DNA of 64,000 nt, taken from contig NC_135254.1 in NCBI RefSeq assembly GCF_964204865.1, positions 17,179,001 to 17,243,000 of the forward strand, read 5' to 3'. The notes below the pieces were generated by a model, which was not told the origin of the DNA, searched no databases, and was given only the letters and a program-made list of their open reading frames with translations. This document shows positions 38,501 through 48,800 of this stretch, one piece after another (within the stretch, counting starts at the first letter, position 1; the number at the start of each line of letters is the position of its first letter). The DNA is from Styela clava (taxonomy: Eukaryota; Chordata; Ascidiacea; Stolidobranchia; Styelidae). Position numbers and translations under genes: made by a program.

Positions 38501-41500
38501 TTTATGAATTAATATTAAAGTATTCATTCTGTATCAAAATAATTAAAAGAACTTTGATGTGCTTTGTTTAGCAATTTATGATTGCCATACAGAGGTGTAT
38601 CGAATGAACAGTGATTATTAAAATGTAACAAAGTGACTTAATAACAAAACATGAACGCCCTGAATTCGTATAAGTTGAGGTTACTCATGCAAAACTACTT
38701 ATCCTTCCTATCTGCCTAGTACCGGTAGATCCGTCTGCATATAATGAATGCAAGGAGGGTGCAGCGAGAATAAAGATGACAATTCTATGCAATTCACAAG
38801 TTGGACAGACTAAATATTTCTGAAAAAATATTATTTTGTTAATGTGTAGCACGACTTTTCAATCACCTAAAACAAGTATTGTTTCTAAACTTCTGGTATT
38901 GTATTTGGTATTATTCAAGAGTTCTCATTTCCCGCTATCATTTTCAGAAAATTTATAAAATTATATCCTTGATATCTTTTCAGCCTTGGCAGCAGCATTC
39001 AAGCGTCTTGCAAACGATCACTTCAATATGACAAGTTATCATTCGAATTCTACTATCAATTCACATTCTTCCAACACATCGGACGAGCTACATTCTGTAT
39101 TGAAAAGAGAGTGAGTAAAATGTTTTTTGGCATAGACTTGTGTAACTAGGTGGCTATCAGAATAAACTACCCCCTAAGTTCGCACAGTTGACGATATGAA
39201 ATTTTGAATTTTTCATAAGTTTCAACTTTTAAGTGATTTGAGTATACCTGATACATGTTGTTCAGCATCTATGAAGGCAATAAAAACTACAAAACGTAAC
39301 CTCAAAGAAATTGAAAATAAAGATCAGATAAAGATGTGACTTTTCCGAAAGGCTGCCCAGGGCAGTTAAGTAGAAAAAATGGGAGAAAATTAGGAAAAGA
39401 GACACAAACGGAATAACCACCCGGGCTGTTATATGGCATTTATATATTGCCTTTGAGTTGCTCCTGCTGAATAACTTTTTCACAATCATGCGTCTCGAAT
39501 ATATGCTATCTAGCTTCTCCATGCTAAATAGTCACGTCACATAAACAGAGATTTCTCTTCATGCCTTGACTCGCCTCTCATTTTTGCTGTGAAATTGTAG
39601 TTTTGGTGTACTTTGGGGATGGAGCTTGACTTATTGATTTTGATTCATAAAGCACATTAAGGCACAAAAAGGGTTAAATGTTCACTTTATATAAACACCC
39701 ACCTAAAAGGGCGCTCCAGATGTATATGTACCAATATGGAGATAACTAATTTTGTTCGCCTATTTTACATCAAGTTGTTTCAAGGGACTGACGAGTGACG
39801 ACACCTTGCAGGGGGTATATTCACTTCGCTAACAGACAGTTCCCAAACTCGTAATTGAACTAACATAAGGAAAATCGTAATAAAATTATGTCTAACCCTA
39901 ACCTGGAACACACACTATGGGTGTACCCTAAAAGACTAGGCGCCCATGGGTGACTTTGTGCAAAACCCCTGTACTTCCTGTAAAAGCTCTAGTTGGGGTG
40001 ATGGGGGAGAATAAACTTATTAAAGCTTGAATGACCAAAGTTTTAATATTTTTTTCATTTCATTTAAAGAACATCATCGTGTTCTACTGTTTCTCTGCAA
40101 TCCAGCCCTACAAACAAATCTGCTCCTGTTGTATTGCCATCAGCAGAGGCCAAAGTCACAAACGAAAGTGAAGAAGTTCAGGAAATTACACAAGGTATAG
40201 TACCCAATGGAAAATATTTAAATATTATTAGCAAGACAGATATTCGATTCTTCATCAATGGTTGATTCATTATCAAGTACTCTCGCTTATTAATACAGAT
40301 TGAGAGCTCGAAACCTTACTTTTGCATAAAAAAGATATTAAATCGAGTAGTATGCTAAATTTCGAACAGATTGGACTTCACAGCCCTGGATTTATTACCT
40401 GAGAATAATATAGAACATTCGTTTCCAACTTTTTTCGATAACTAATCTCTTTTCCTGATTTAGAACATTGGAGAAGGATTCCCTCTCAGGTTGAGAATCA
40501 CTGATATAGATTATAAAATTTTGAACTTTCAAACTTTTGAAAAATAATTTTCTTTTAAAATTTAATTTGCACGATATTCATAATTTATATATTCATTTTT
40601 TCACAGAATCTGAACTACTGAAAGATCCTTGCGAAGGAGTCCAAATGGACGGTGAAACAGGAGAATATGCAGTTGATGAATATGGAGAACCTATTATGAC
40701 TGGACCTTGCTCTGAAACAAAAGAGTCTACCCCTAATACAGAAATCTCGGACATCGATCTCAATCCAGATCTTGGAGATTCAGAGACTGTAACAGACGTT
40801 GAGAACAATAATAAGGACATGAATATTGAAAAGGAACCTGATTTACAAAATGAACCTTCACCACAAGAAATGCCGAATTCAGATAATTTGAGCCCGGAAT
40901 TAGGATCTCAGGAAGATAATATCGTAAAGGAATCGTGTGATATTGTTAATCAAAATCTCGATCCAGAAATGGGAGTGAACATGATTAATTCAGAAAAGAA
41001 AGCGGAATCTGATGATTACGTAACTGATAAAACTGAAGAAAGTGAAGAAAAAGAAAGTGTGGGTACTAAGGAAAATATTGAGGACGTTAATGACACTCAA
41101 GCTCGTGAGAATGCTCAAGAACAACATAAATCGAAGGAAGAGGACTTTGGTGAAACTGAAAAGAATGAGAAAATAGAAGAATCGAATAGCATCAAAAATC
41201 ACACTGAAAATACTCCTGAAGCAGTGAAAGAAGATGATAATTCTCAAGATGAGAAGATGCCTGAAGATGAGCTAAATACGTCAGAGAATGCAGATATTTT
41301 AAACCAGGAGAAAGCTGTTGAAGAGAATGTGCATGATATAAAACCAGACCCCGAAAAAGGCGGCCAAGAAGTATATATTGATTCCGAGCAAAAGAAAATT
41401 ACAGAAATTAGTGAGACAACATTGAATGAAAATAAAGTTGAAGAAAAAGTGGAAACGGATCAAAATTCCTCAATTTCTGATGAAAATGCTATATCCACCC

Positions 41501-41841
41501 ACGAAGAGGAGATTGAAAATCATATTGACAACAAAATAGTAGAAGACACAGCTGACGAATTGAACAACTCTGTTCATCAAAACGGTGACGTAATACTCAA
41601 CGAACAACTCATTTCAACTCGAAATGAGCAGGATACTTTACCACCAGTTGCCCCAGCGAGAAAAAAGAAACACAACGATGAAACTGAAGATAAAAAAGCA
41701 CTGGTAATTAACAATGGTGAACATGGTGACAATAAAATCGATCTCGTGCAACAGCAATCATGTATAATTGATGAGGATCTCGAAAAATATAACGGTGTTG
41801 TTGAACAAATTATTCACACAGGAGAAGAGAAACTTATATAG
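14578..41841 (+). CDS. Niban-family protein (FAM129-like) with PH domain and long acidic tail
   Basis: Niban proteins are cytosolic, membrane-associated stress/survival regulators. Exons: 14578-14632, 14844-14974, 15294-15425, 15814-15928, 16913-17104, 28610-28725, 29519-29653, 31222-31354, 31903-31988, 32096-32232, 33330-33462, 36431-36544, 37611-37722 (or 37718), 38211-38357, 38984-39110, 40070-40194, 40607-41841. Phases agree throughout if exon 13 ends at 37722, giving 1074 residues; the better-looking donor at 37718 (GTGAGT) would need an unseen extra exon. MGELMT at the start fits the N-myristoylation pattern and resembles vertebrate Niban2. The PH domain spans about residues 69-208 (SGSLYVLGG, KWRRRYCVL, EKEKWLKSM). 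The helical Niban core runs to about 580. The last exon encodes about 410 Glu/Asp/Asn-rich residues, longer than the vertebrate tails. The fifth intron is 11.5 kb and holds a transposon. Confidence 0.88.
17404..17611. repeat. Left subterminal repeat motifs of the transposon
   Basis: GACTTATGTCC at 17404-17414 and its complement GGACATAAGTC at 17601-17611. These match the motif cluster at the other end and are candidate transposase-binding sites. Confidence 0.65.
18118..18516 (-). CDS. Hydrophobic ORF inside the transposon, faintly PGAP2/Frag1-like
   Basis: 132 codons from ATG 18516 to the stop at 18118, on the same strand and downstream of the transposase ORF. A possible acceptor (TTCATTTCAG) lies just before codon 17, so it may be the last exon of a spliced gene. 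It has about three hydrophobic segments. The pattern RYRSWQSCIIIASPYFHLVA, then LEHLFWLSYLI, recalls the Frag1/DRAM/PGAP2 membrane family, but the match is by eye and weak. It may be captured host sequence, a second transposon gene or a chance ORF. Confidence 0.3.
   Translation of the reverse strand: MVAAMVLYRVCVSSFQKSTIYPQYCFYTSFFHETRYRSWQSCIIIASPYFHLVARYYEAMLLTCFPSAFLLILQYISFVTWCFHSLEHLFWLSYLIIWYSVGTKLNDIMFLMLSPAADIFNRTTKVFLEDII
18750..21341 (-). CDS. DUF7869-type RNase H-like protein, probable transposase
   Basis: Single uninterrupted frame of 863 codons. Residues 22-72 (HGKVTG, KWIVEWADGDT) look like a small Tudor/chromo-like beta barrel. Residues 95-165 are very acidic. A Cys-rich motif (C301, C307, C311, C315) is followed by a basic stretch (350-375). 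The C-terminal half carries the motif series I associate with DUF7869: AAFDMEKTLLLP (D569), YLWNEAEGKKG (about 608), FFSDRCTGQNNN (D646) and GHSQNENDTTHSIIE (H682, D688, E695), consistent with an RNase H-like DDE/DDD catalytic core. It lies between matched inverted repeats in the antisense direction to the host gene, so I infer a transposase. The start at 21341 is the first ATG in frame. Family assignment is from memory. Confidence 0.75.
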   Translation of the reverse strand: MPRIKTGCCVSTEAWRFDNERESVVERWSYKTYGENWRDARVHGKVTGRQGEKWIVEWADGDTTPFESGYLLLEAGQQNLHPDNEMQMVAENVQIEDEQTENNVNELVRLNEGDEPESSENDVDEDISVDSDSEWIPDPKRPASHFFDQESDTSEDEESGLSEDRTAKQIKLSEYEEVYLTKNNKRLFKAKCGVVGDEQANQNFGQFFIIKPMKDAVTWVLFDEDIHCPGAAVFWNFNSVQKMPKYKIPETPTVAQTPTVMEEKRKKRNPNEWKRTTLKRKLNTGMHFYGDKTPSSDERVCTPKSPCWSGCRNNCRSKISEEEQKIICSAFWDLASYDMQASYIGKYVKRVPVQRRKNHKRNSITGKKRQRQMSRLYRLVKPNSEYEELVRVCQKFFLSTLSISEKRVRSALDKIASSGETTPDRRGSHGNQKKVDESREAPVIEHIKLFKTVESHYVRSTSKFEYLEEGLSLSRMHRMYVDWCHEKNISPENYSFYGRVFNTKFNIKFHKLKHDTCAAYDNTPQRALTDKMFHDQEIHLSEKSEVRKFKKSLKELAQNDPTTVVAAFDMEKTLLLPHGPTSSFYYSLRLRVTNFTVTNIVTKNSSCYLWNEAEGKKGACEVASSLFKYIEQLKSMGIKNIHFFSDRCTGQNNNRMVVIMLSFAMRSLGLDEITMNYLITGHSQNENDTTHSIIETHTKNQLVFTTAQWETAIRMSFASTRAEVNMLNHDDFIDFKNAEALPQYNDVLKKDIFEHQPDGNNDTNKVYWFKLLQIKFTQDQPDMMFYKYSYNDVNYKSAILVRFNKKGTRRSSIDMFFDPSKLPKLYSASLGINVDKKKDLLKLCTKKLIPTQHHSFYEALDVK
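21724..22090. repeat. Right subterminal repeat cluster and right terminal inverted repeat
   Basis: The motif RCTTATGTCC or its complement occurs at 21724-21734, 21767-21777, 21786-21796, 21829-21839, 21848-21858 and 22060-22070, with weaker versions near 21942 and 21988. A second copy of the tip-like sequence CAGTCTTGCACTACAGCA lies at 21931-21948, resembling CAGTCTTGTTCTACAGCA in the terminus. Both orientations occur. The asymmetry with the left end (two sites) is notable. Confidence 0.75.
22403..27703. other. Remainder of Niban intron 5, no further feature seen
   Basis: Very AT-rich intronic DNA. Short open frames on either strand carry no motif, and no exon consistent with the Niban reading phase was found; the protein alignment across exons 5 and 6 is continuous without one. 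Confidence 0.4.
27712..28018. mobile_element. 307-bp hAT-type MITE with perfect 8-bp target duplication
   Basis: Begins CAGGAATGGGCACGGC and ends TTTAACCATGTCTG (complement CAGACATGGTTAAA). The 8-mer ctatagat flanks it exactly at 27704-27711 and 28019-28026. Internal words GCGGGCCAGATCTGGCCCG near the right end are typical of hAT-derived MITEs. It lies in Niban intron 5 about 0.6 kb before exon 6. Confidence 0.85.
36080..36255 (+). repeat. Degenerate tandem repeat
   Basis: The word CTAAAAC/CTGAAACT recurs about every 20-25 bp with drift, in intron 11 of the Niban-like gene. No function is suggested. Confidence 0.4.
37732..37985 (+). repeat. hAT-type MITE remnant
   Basis: AGTAGTTCTCAACCTTTATT followed by TTGTGGCCC resembles a hAT left end, and a second GGCCC-rich stretch near 37950 resembles the opposite subterminal part. 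No right tip or target duplication was found. It lies in the intron between exons 13 and 14 of the Niban-like gene, where the splice phase is uncertain. Confidence 0.35.
38728..38874 (-). repeat. Repeat family A, degenerate copy
   Basis: Contains CGGTAGATCCGTCTGCATAT and AATGCAAGGA, also found near 61305 and (inverted) near 49930. The far end reads on the minus strand GTGATTGAAAAGTCGTGCT, matching the tips of the copy at 49335-49887. Confidence 0.5.
39717..39930 (+). repeat. Repeat family B, uninterrupted copy
   Basis: Shares ATGTACCAATATGGAGATAA, TTTTGTTCGCC, AAACTCGTAATTGAACTAA and CTAACCCTAACCTGG, in order, with the other copies. It lies in Niban intron 15 (39111-40069). Confidence 0.65.
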
Positions 41842-41849
41842 ACATCGAG

Positions 41850-41855
41850 AATAAA
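41850..41855 (+). promoter_or_regulatory. Candidate poly(A) signal of the Niban-like gene
   Basis: AATAAA occurs only 9 bases after the stop codon. If used, the 3' untranslated region would be very short; other AATAAA-like words follow in this AT-rich DNA. Confidence 0.3.
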
Positions 41856-43040
41856 TTTGAAATCTATTTTTAAGGTAATTTCATTATATAAATATATATA
41901 TATATATATGAGACCAAATTTTGGCCTGATTTATGCGGTTTCATTTAAAATGCAGTTAATTTGAACATTCTCAGAAAACAGGTGAAGTGTTTTTTTCTTG
42001 CTTCTATTTGTACATATTAAAAAAGCTTGTTTTTGAGTTATTCGTTATATTTCTTATTCTAGCGTTAGTTATTTTTACCACAAATTTAATACATATTTTT
42101 TTCATCAATAATAATAAGTTTGCAATATAGTTTCACACCAATGGATTCATATTTCTTTCAGAGCATAATTTGTAATAGTACTGGTAAGTCATTTTGTTGC
42201 AATATTTTCGGTACAAAACGGATTTTTTATGTGAATGCAATTATTGATAGAAACGATTATGGGTATTTATAGTTTTATTTCAATATATTTACCCCAAAAA
42301 TATATTTTTGCTAATTTACAATCCAGAATTCCAAAAACCTAGAAGTAATTTGTATTGGGGAGTTGAAATTTAATAATTTTTTCAAAAAGATTTCGGCATT
42401 GAAATCATTGATTTTGTACGCCAACGGTTTCCAACCATGGGCTCATGGGAGCAGTTAGATGGGGGCCACCAATGCTAGGCGCAAAACTGATTTTACTTTT
42501 CCCTTTACAAGAAAACTAAGTGTTTTACAAAGTGTTTTAAACCTTTTTGAGCATGAATTGTTTGAACAAACAGGGATTTGGAATCTAACAATCAAATTAA
42601 CACTTTAAGTCCCACTGGAATGATGTATAGGGGGGTAGAGAAGCCTCTGGTAGTGGCCATGAAATTTGACAGCATATGTGTAGTTTATGTGTATTATGTG
42701 TAGTTTTTAATGACTTTTTCAATAACTAGTTTTCAGCGGTATATTTTTGTATGTAATATTTCCACACGCCAGTAAATTAAATATATATCAATTTTTAATA
42801 AGCACAAACATTTTACAAATTTCACCTTGTTTTAGATATAACAGTGTGCACGCATTAATTTGGGTAAAATTATACAGTATTCATTTTTTGTATAAATGAA
42901 ACAAAACTTGCCATTTTTAATTAAAATTAATTGTTATTATTATTCTTCCTTTGTATTTTAAGTATTGTGTATATTTTATATTTAGATTCATGACTCTGCC
43001 TTTAGTATTTTGTTTTGACAATAACTGGAACAAATTGGGA
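41856..43040. other. Intergenic, one hAT-like remnant
   Basis: Near 42422-42475 the sequence ACGGTTTCCAACCATGGGCT resembles a hAT left end of the CAGCGGTTCCCAACC type, followed by a G-rich patch near 42628. No matching right end was delimited. Confidence 0.35.
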
Positions 43041-43048
43041 TTGGGATT

Positions 43049-43150
43049 GGGGGGGGGGGGGGGGTGATAACCCAGTAGTTATAGCGTTGGACTGGTTCCC
43101 TACTTTGTTGTCGTGGGCAACTTGGACAAAAAATTGTGGCCCATTATCGG
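43049..43150 (+). repeat. Run of 16 G followed by a tRNA-derived SINE-like head
   Basis: Sixteen consecutive G (43049-43064) lead into TGATAACCCAGTAGTTATAG and CGTTGGACTGG, which resemble the A-box half of a tRNA. GTCGTGGGCAACTTGG downstream resembles a worn B box. It does not fold into an intact tRNA, so I read it as a decayed SINE. Confidence 0.5.
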
Positions 43151-45864
43151 TAACTGTCTCATGCAAGGTAAAACTATGAGAAAAACAAGAAATTTTTTTT
43201 CGCAAAGATAAACACTTCAAATAATTAAATTGAGAATTACAACTCAGAGCCAAAAAGCAGCAGCATCATTCAAAGTTTCAATCAAAGTTTAACTAATTTA
43301 TCACCAAATCTGGCAATTTTTAATAGGCTCATGGTCCACATGAAAAGATTCTCGACCAGAATTCTCCAAGATGTGGATTGTTCTGGTTGAGAATCAAAAA
43401 CAACCACAAAATACGTTTTACTTCATTTATGTCTTAATTATCAATCAATGTTTTCAGGTTCAATACCCACCCATTCACCTTTTTTTCTTCGTTATATTTA
43501 TTCCTGGTCTTCTTACCAAACTTAGTACGAAGTGCAAAAGAATTGTATCCGTCCTCATGCAATGCTGCCTTTTCCAACATTATTTTTTACTAAGCAGAGT
43601 TTACAGTATAATTTAGTACTTATTCCATCCCGAGTACAGTAGATTAATTATTATTTTTTTGTTCCCTTTCATTTTTATTCAGTTTTGTTGCTTTTTTGTA
43701 AAATGGAGGCAATTTCCATTGCTGAAAGAGTTATTATACGTAAGAAATATTTTTAATTCCTGAACAAAACAATATTCAGAATAATTGCAATTTGAAACTC
43801 ACAGATAAATTTTTGATATTCATTAAAAACACATGACAATCCAGTTATGAGTAAGATGAAACTGTTTCTGACATGTTCGTTCAATGTACATTACCTTACT
43901 TACCTTGGTACAAAATTTCTCAACGCTTCACTAATTTTGAACTATTTTGACTGTTGAAATAATTGCGTTTGTATTATACCTTTGCTAGAATCCAGTGTGA
44001 ATGTATATTCGCACTTAAACGGCAAGTCGACAACACAAGACTAAGTATACATATCAGCCCCTCCTAGCTCTCGTGATTATGGCACATATGTTTTCTAATA
44101 TTGATAACTGATTGGAGTGATGCTTCTGCCCACTTCCAGTGTAACTTGCCTTGTCATAGATTTCGCTCTCTGCGCCCCAATTTCATGTGATCCTTTACAT
44201 AGTCATTGTGAACTTTCTTAAAAATTATATATTTAGGACAATGCATTTCTGTGACGTAGGGCGTCATCAACCCCATTTTTGGTGATTGAAGCTTCTTGTT
44301 TCTTTTTATCTATCTTAATGCAGTATGATAACTGATAACCTCGCAACTCTCACATTACCATGTCAATCAGTGACGTGTTTTAGCATCGTCTTTACCCTTG
44401 TGTACATACATCTACATAATTTGGAAAATGTGTACACAGCTTGGAGTTGGATATAACCAATTATGGTCATTCGGCCCTTCTGGGTGTTGAAAATTTTGCT
44501 GTAAAAGTATGTATTAAATGGTTGTTTATTATGTTGAAGGTGTTAACGGCTTTGATGACAACTTTAAGGCCTCCGCCATTGGTTAGTCTTCTCAAAATGG
44601 ATTCTATGAGTTAGCTGTGAATTGTCTCTTATTTTGGTTCTCGGTAAACTTAATATTTTTAGTGTTGTAATTTGGTATAATATCATTTTATATTTCCTGT
44701 GTCACCATCACCATGACTCAACCTGTTAACGATGAGACAGCATATTTATTTTTACACTATTTCGCAAGATAATTGCTTTTTCACCATGTAAGACATTTTA
44801 ACTGTTAAAGATCTTAGTATTTTCATGGTGTATGCGCGGCCATTACGATGCTATCTTAGAAACATGGAATGCGTCTACTTTCTAAAATAAAAACATTATA
44901 AACGGGAGTTATCTGGTTTAAAATGTATTTCTCGTTCAGTGGTGTTCCGACCACCTCAGTCAGTCACTCGTTATAATTTTATCCCAGGTAAAAAAAAATC
45001 TTTATCGAAGAGATTACTATTATTTTGTTCCTTATGAATCATACACTCGATCCCTAACCACCACCGATAAAGCCGATTTTCCTTCTTCATGGTCTTGCTG
45101 CTCTTGTGATCGGACGATGGAATAAATAAATACAATTTTTGTACAGCGTTGTTTGTTTTCTCATGCCATATTATTACGTTTCATTTTTTGTTCTCGACTT
45201 GTTCAATAAATAATGTTAATTGAAATAAAAAAAATGTACAAAAATGTATTTCTGTGCCGTTATATCGTTACAAAGGAAAGGTAGTCCGTTAGACGCTACT
45301 CCAATCAACTACATTTGATTTGGTCCAGAAACGATATTTATTGGAATATGGCTAAAAAAATATTATTCATGTGATTTGTGAATCTATTTGCGCATGGGCT
45401 GGCTCCATTTGCCAATAATTTCCCGGCGTTGAAGGTACCCGTACCCCACTTTCCAGAAGTGGTTCGTTTAATGGTCCTACTGTGGAAAGAAGACTGATGA
45501 TCGCAATTGGTTCTCGCTGGGCGCTGCTTGACGATAACATTGCATCACCGGCATCTGTTTGTCTTTAGTTCTAGATTTAAGAATGTACCTTCAAGTTGAA
45601 TTTAGTCAACCCCTTTTTTTGCTGAATTAAAAAAAAAAAAACGTCGCCCGTAGCTGCTGCAGTAACAAAATGAAGTCTGCAAATACACGACTTATGACGT
45701 CAGTTTATATTTATGTTGGGAGTTTCCCCACTAAAAGCGACTATTTTGAAGTATAGACACAGTAAAATTGTATTTTTATTTTTTTCTACAAATTATAGAT
45801 TTCAATCATTCTATTGTCATTCAAAATCAGCCTTGTAAAGCAGAATACACATCCCACTGGCTTA
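43151..45864. other. Intergenic, no gene recognised
   Basis: Convergent ends of the Niban-like and agmatinase-like genes flank this stretch. AATAAA on the minus strand at 45775-45780, about 85 bases past the agmatinase-like stop, is a plausible poly(A) signal for that gene. Confidence 0.35.
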
Positions 45865-48800
45865 TTAATCGTAATATTTTACTCCGGGCAGCACGCAGAG
45901 CATCTCAAACAAAAGGTTCGCGCCCGTAAGCGCTGTGGTACCTGTTAAAGAAGGAAGCCGTTATGAACTTTCGTGAGAAAGTGTTGGAACAAATGATAGC
46001 AGGCCTACTACATTTTGGTACGCTTGAAAAAAGACTCGGGCTTGTTTTGCACTTGAAATCCGTTACTCCCATAGTGTATGTACCAGTTAAGGATTAGGCC
46101 ATCATTTTTTTCCGATTTTCCCTATTTTAGTTCTATTACGAGTTCGTGGACTGTCTGTGTTAGCCATGTGAATACATCCCCTGCCCATAGGTTTCAGTCC
46201 CTTTATACAACTAGATGTAAAGCAGGCAAACAAAATTAGTTACCTCTATATTGGTACATATATTCTGGAGCGCCGGAAATTCAATATTAGGGGTTGTAAA
46301 ATGGATAAACATCAATGCAAATAATAATCCACAAGTTTCATGTAAATATAAATAAATACCCGTCGTGTCATATGGCGGAGAAACCTCGACTAGATCCCCG
46401 CCCACAATATTGAGTCCCCGGCATCCTTGAATAATTTCCATTCCTTGAAATGAAGTCAGGCCACCTATCTCTGGAGTTCCAGTACCGGGTGCATAACATG
46501 GATCCAGTCCATCGATGTCAAAACTGAAAAGTTTGCAAAAACAAGTTTCCTTGAATAGAGCAGAAAGTTGTCGTTTTCAAGACAATCACTAGAACAGGGG
46601 TCATCAACGCGTCGCCCGCGGGCATTAAGTCGCCCGTAAAGACTACCGTACGTGTGTCGCCCGCAGATCTGTTCTAAAATGAGCTCAATAACGGAGCTTG
46701 ATATGAGTAAGCTATATCAATTAATTTTAGTCCTGGTATTCTTGTATAAATCATACTTATATGGGAACTGGAAATGACACTTTAATTATTGTAACGATTA
46801 ACCTGATTTGTATTTGACCTCCTGATTTGTAATGTGGCGGGTGATTTAATCGGTTCCAATTACGACATCACACACATGTCTCCTCCCACGAACTCGGGAT
46901 TTTTCTCGCCCGTTGATTTGTGGAGCAGCAATAATACAATTATTAAACCCGAAGAATGAGGACAGGAAAACGAAAGAAAACCTACCATTTTTGCGATGAA
47001 TGGGAGATGGAGTTTTTTGTCACCGCGAAAACAGCCTGCGTGTGTCTCATTTGCGGGGTGATTGTAGCGACGGCAAAGCTGCACAATGTGGAGAGTCATT
47101 TCACATCATTTCACAAAGCTTGTGATTTAAAGCAAACAGCAAACCTATTTTACGAGACCAGTGTTTGGTTCAACCTATCTTCGTGAACCAACATTTTTTG
47201 ACATGAACTTAACCAAGAACAAACACGGAACACGCCTCACTGATCAAAATCTGCAACACGCGATCAGTGTCAAGTTACACGGAACAGCACACTGGGGAGA
47301 GCATGCAAAGTTTACCACTAACCGACGAGGAAATAGACTAGATTTGTTTGATTCTGGTTTGCTCCTGATTGAAAATAAGATATTCGTAATTTGTTGAATG
47401 TAACATTTGATAGTACAACTGTTAAGTTCATTTTATCTCGTGCAGGGTGTTTGTAAAAAATGCAGGGACGTTGTGGTTTCCTAAGATATTATAGTAGTGA
47501 TCCATTTAAAATCAATTTGAAAAACCTTCAATTTGGAAATGTAAGTGTCATTGATAGTAATTTATTTGCTGTATTGTAATAATCGTTTAGAATTTCCTAA
47601 AAATCTCAAACTTTATCAGTGTCTCTACTTGACTAAATACCCGTAATTAGCAATAGTACAAGCTTAATTGAGCAAATTGACTTTGTGCATTGAACTGGTA
47701 GCCCTCACCTTAATCGATACCCAGAAAATAGCCTTCAGCTTCAGAAAGCTGGTGACACCTGCACTAGAATATGTCATGTGTGTGTGATTATGCTTAGCTG
47801 CATAGTCTCATAAATTCGATACCATACAAAAAACTTTGTGGACCTTTTTACTCTATTATTTCTTTTAGGAACTTACTATACTATATAATTGAGCCCCCGT
47901 ATCGCTTGTCAGCCACCAAATAAAATATATATAGATGATAAAACAGCTGATCCGTCATGTACGCCATTTTTTGTTATCCTAGAGACGCGGAGCTTGGAAA
48001 ATCGAACGAAAGAATGCGACGCCGTTTCGCAAGCACATTTGCAAGCACTCTGCCTGACAAGGGAAACAATCTCCAAGCTTACATATTTCAACTGCGATAT
48101 TTACATTCAAATAATATACTACATCCACGTTCAATCGATCAGTTGTTTAGCAAGAATTCGTGGGTAGTCCACAAAAATAAACAAGGTGTACCTAAAGTTT
48201 ATGATGATCGAAAACTCACCTAATATATGTTGGTGTATCACCAATGGTTTCACGAACTTCCGCCATCAAAGGCGCCATCGATTTGAACCAGCATTCTTTG
48301 GCGGTAACAACTCTAAAACCCTATTGAAAGACATACCTAGAAGTTAAAATACTACGCTATTTCCTGAACAGAATGTTTATGTATCTTCATGTCGCCAATT
48401 TTAAAAATTCGATCGATCAAATTGAGCTACGTTTTTGACACACCAAATGCCTGTATAAATGGCGATAATCACATATTACAGTAAGATGAAAACCTCCTCC
48501 AAATTTAAGATTGGCTACGCTCTTGTTCTGGACCTCTTTTGTCAGCAAGACAACAAAGCTGTCAATTACATTCAATATAGGAAAAAATAAGTGTAAAATC
48601 ACCTTTCTTATCTGGTAAGCATGCTCATTGACAGCATTCCCTGCGGATCCACGAAGACCGATTTGTACAACCTTTTTGCAGTCTAAAAGATTTTCTTCGA
48701 TCGCTCGTCGAAAAGGTGTCCCATGAGTAATTTTTTCTCCGCTGTAAGCATCTCCTACATCGGAATGAGCGTCAATGTGAACCATTGCAACAGGGCCATA

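Noticed and set aside
43065..43150. Functional tRNA gene
   Set aside because: The A-box half is recognisable but the anticodon arm and B box are degenerate and no cloverleaf closes; better read as a SINE.
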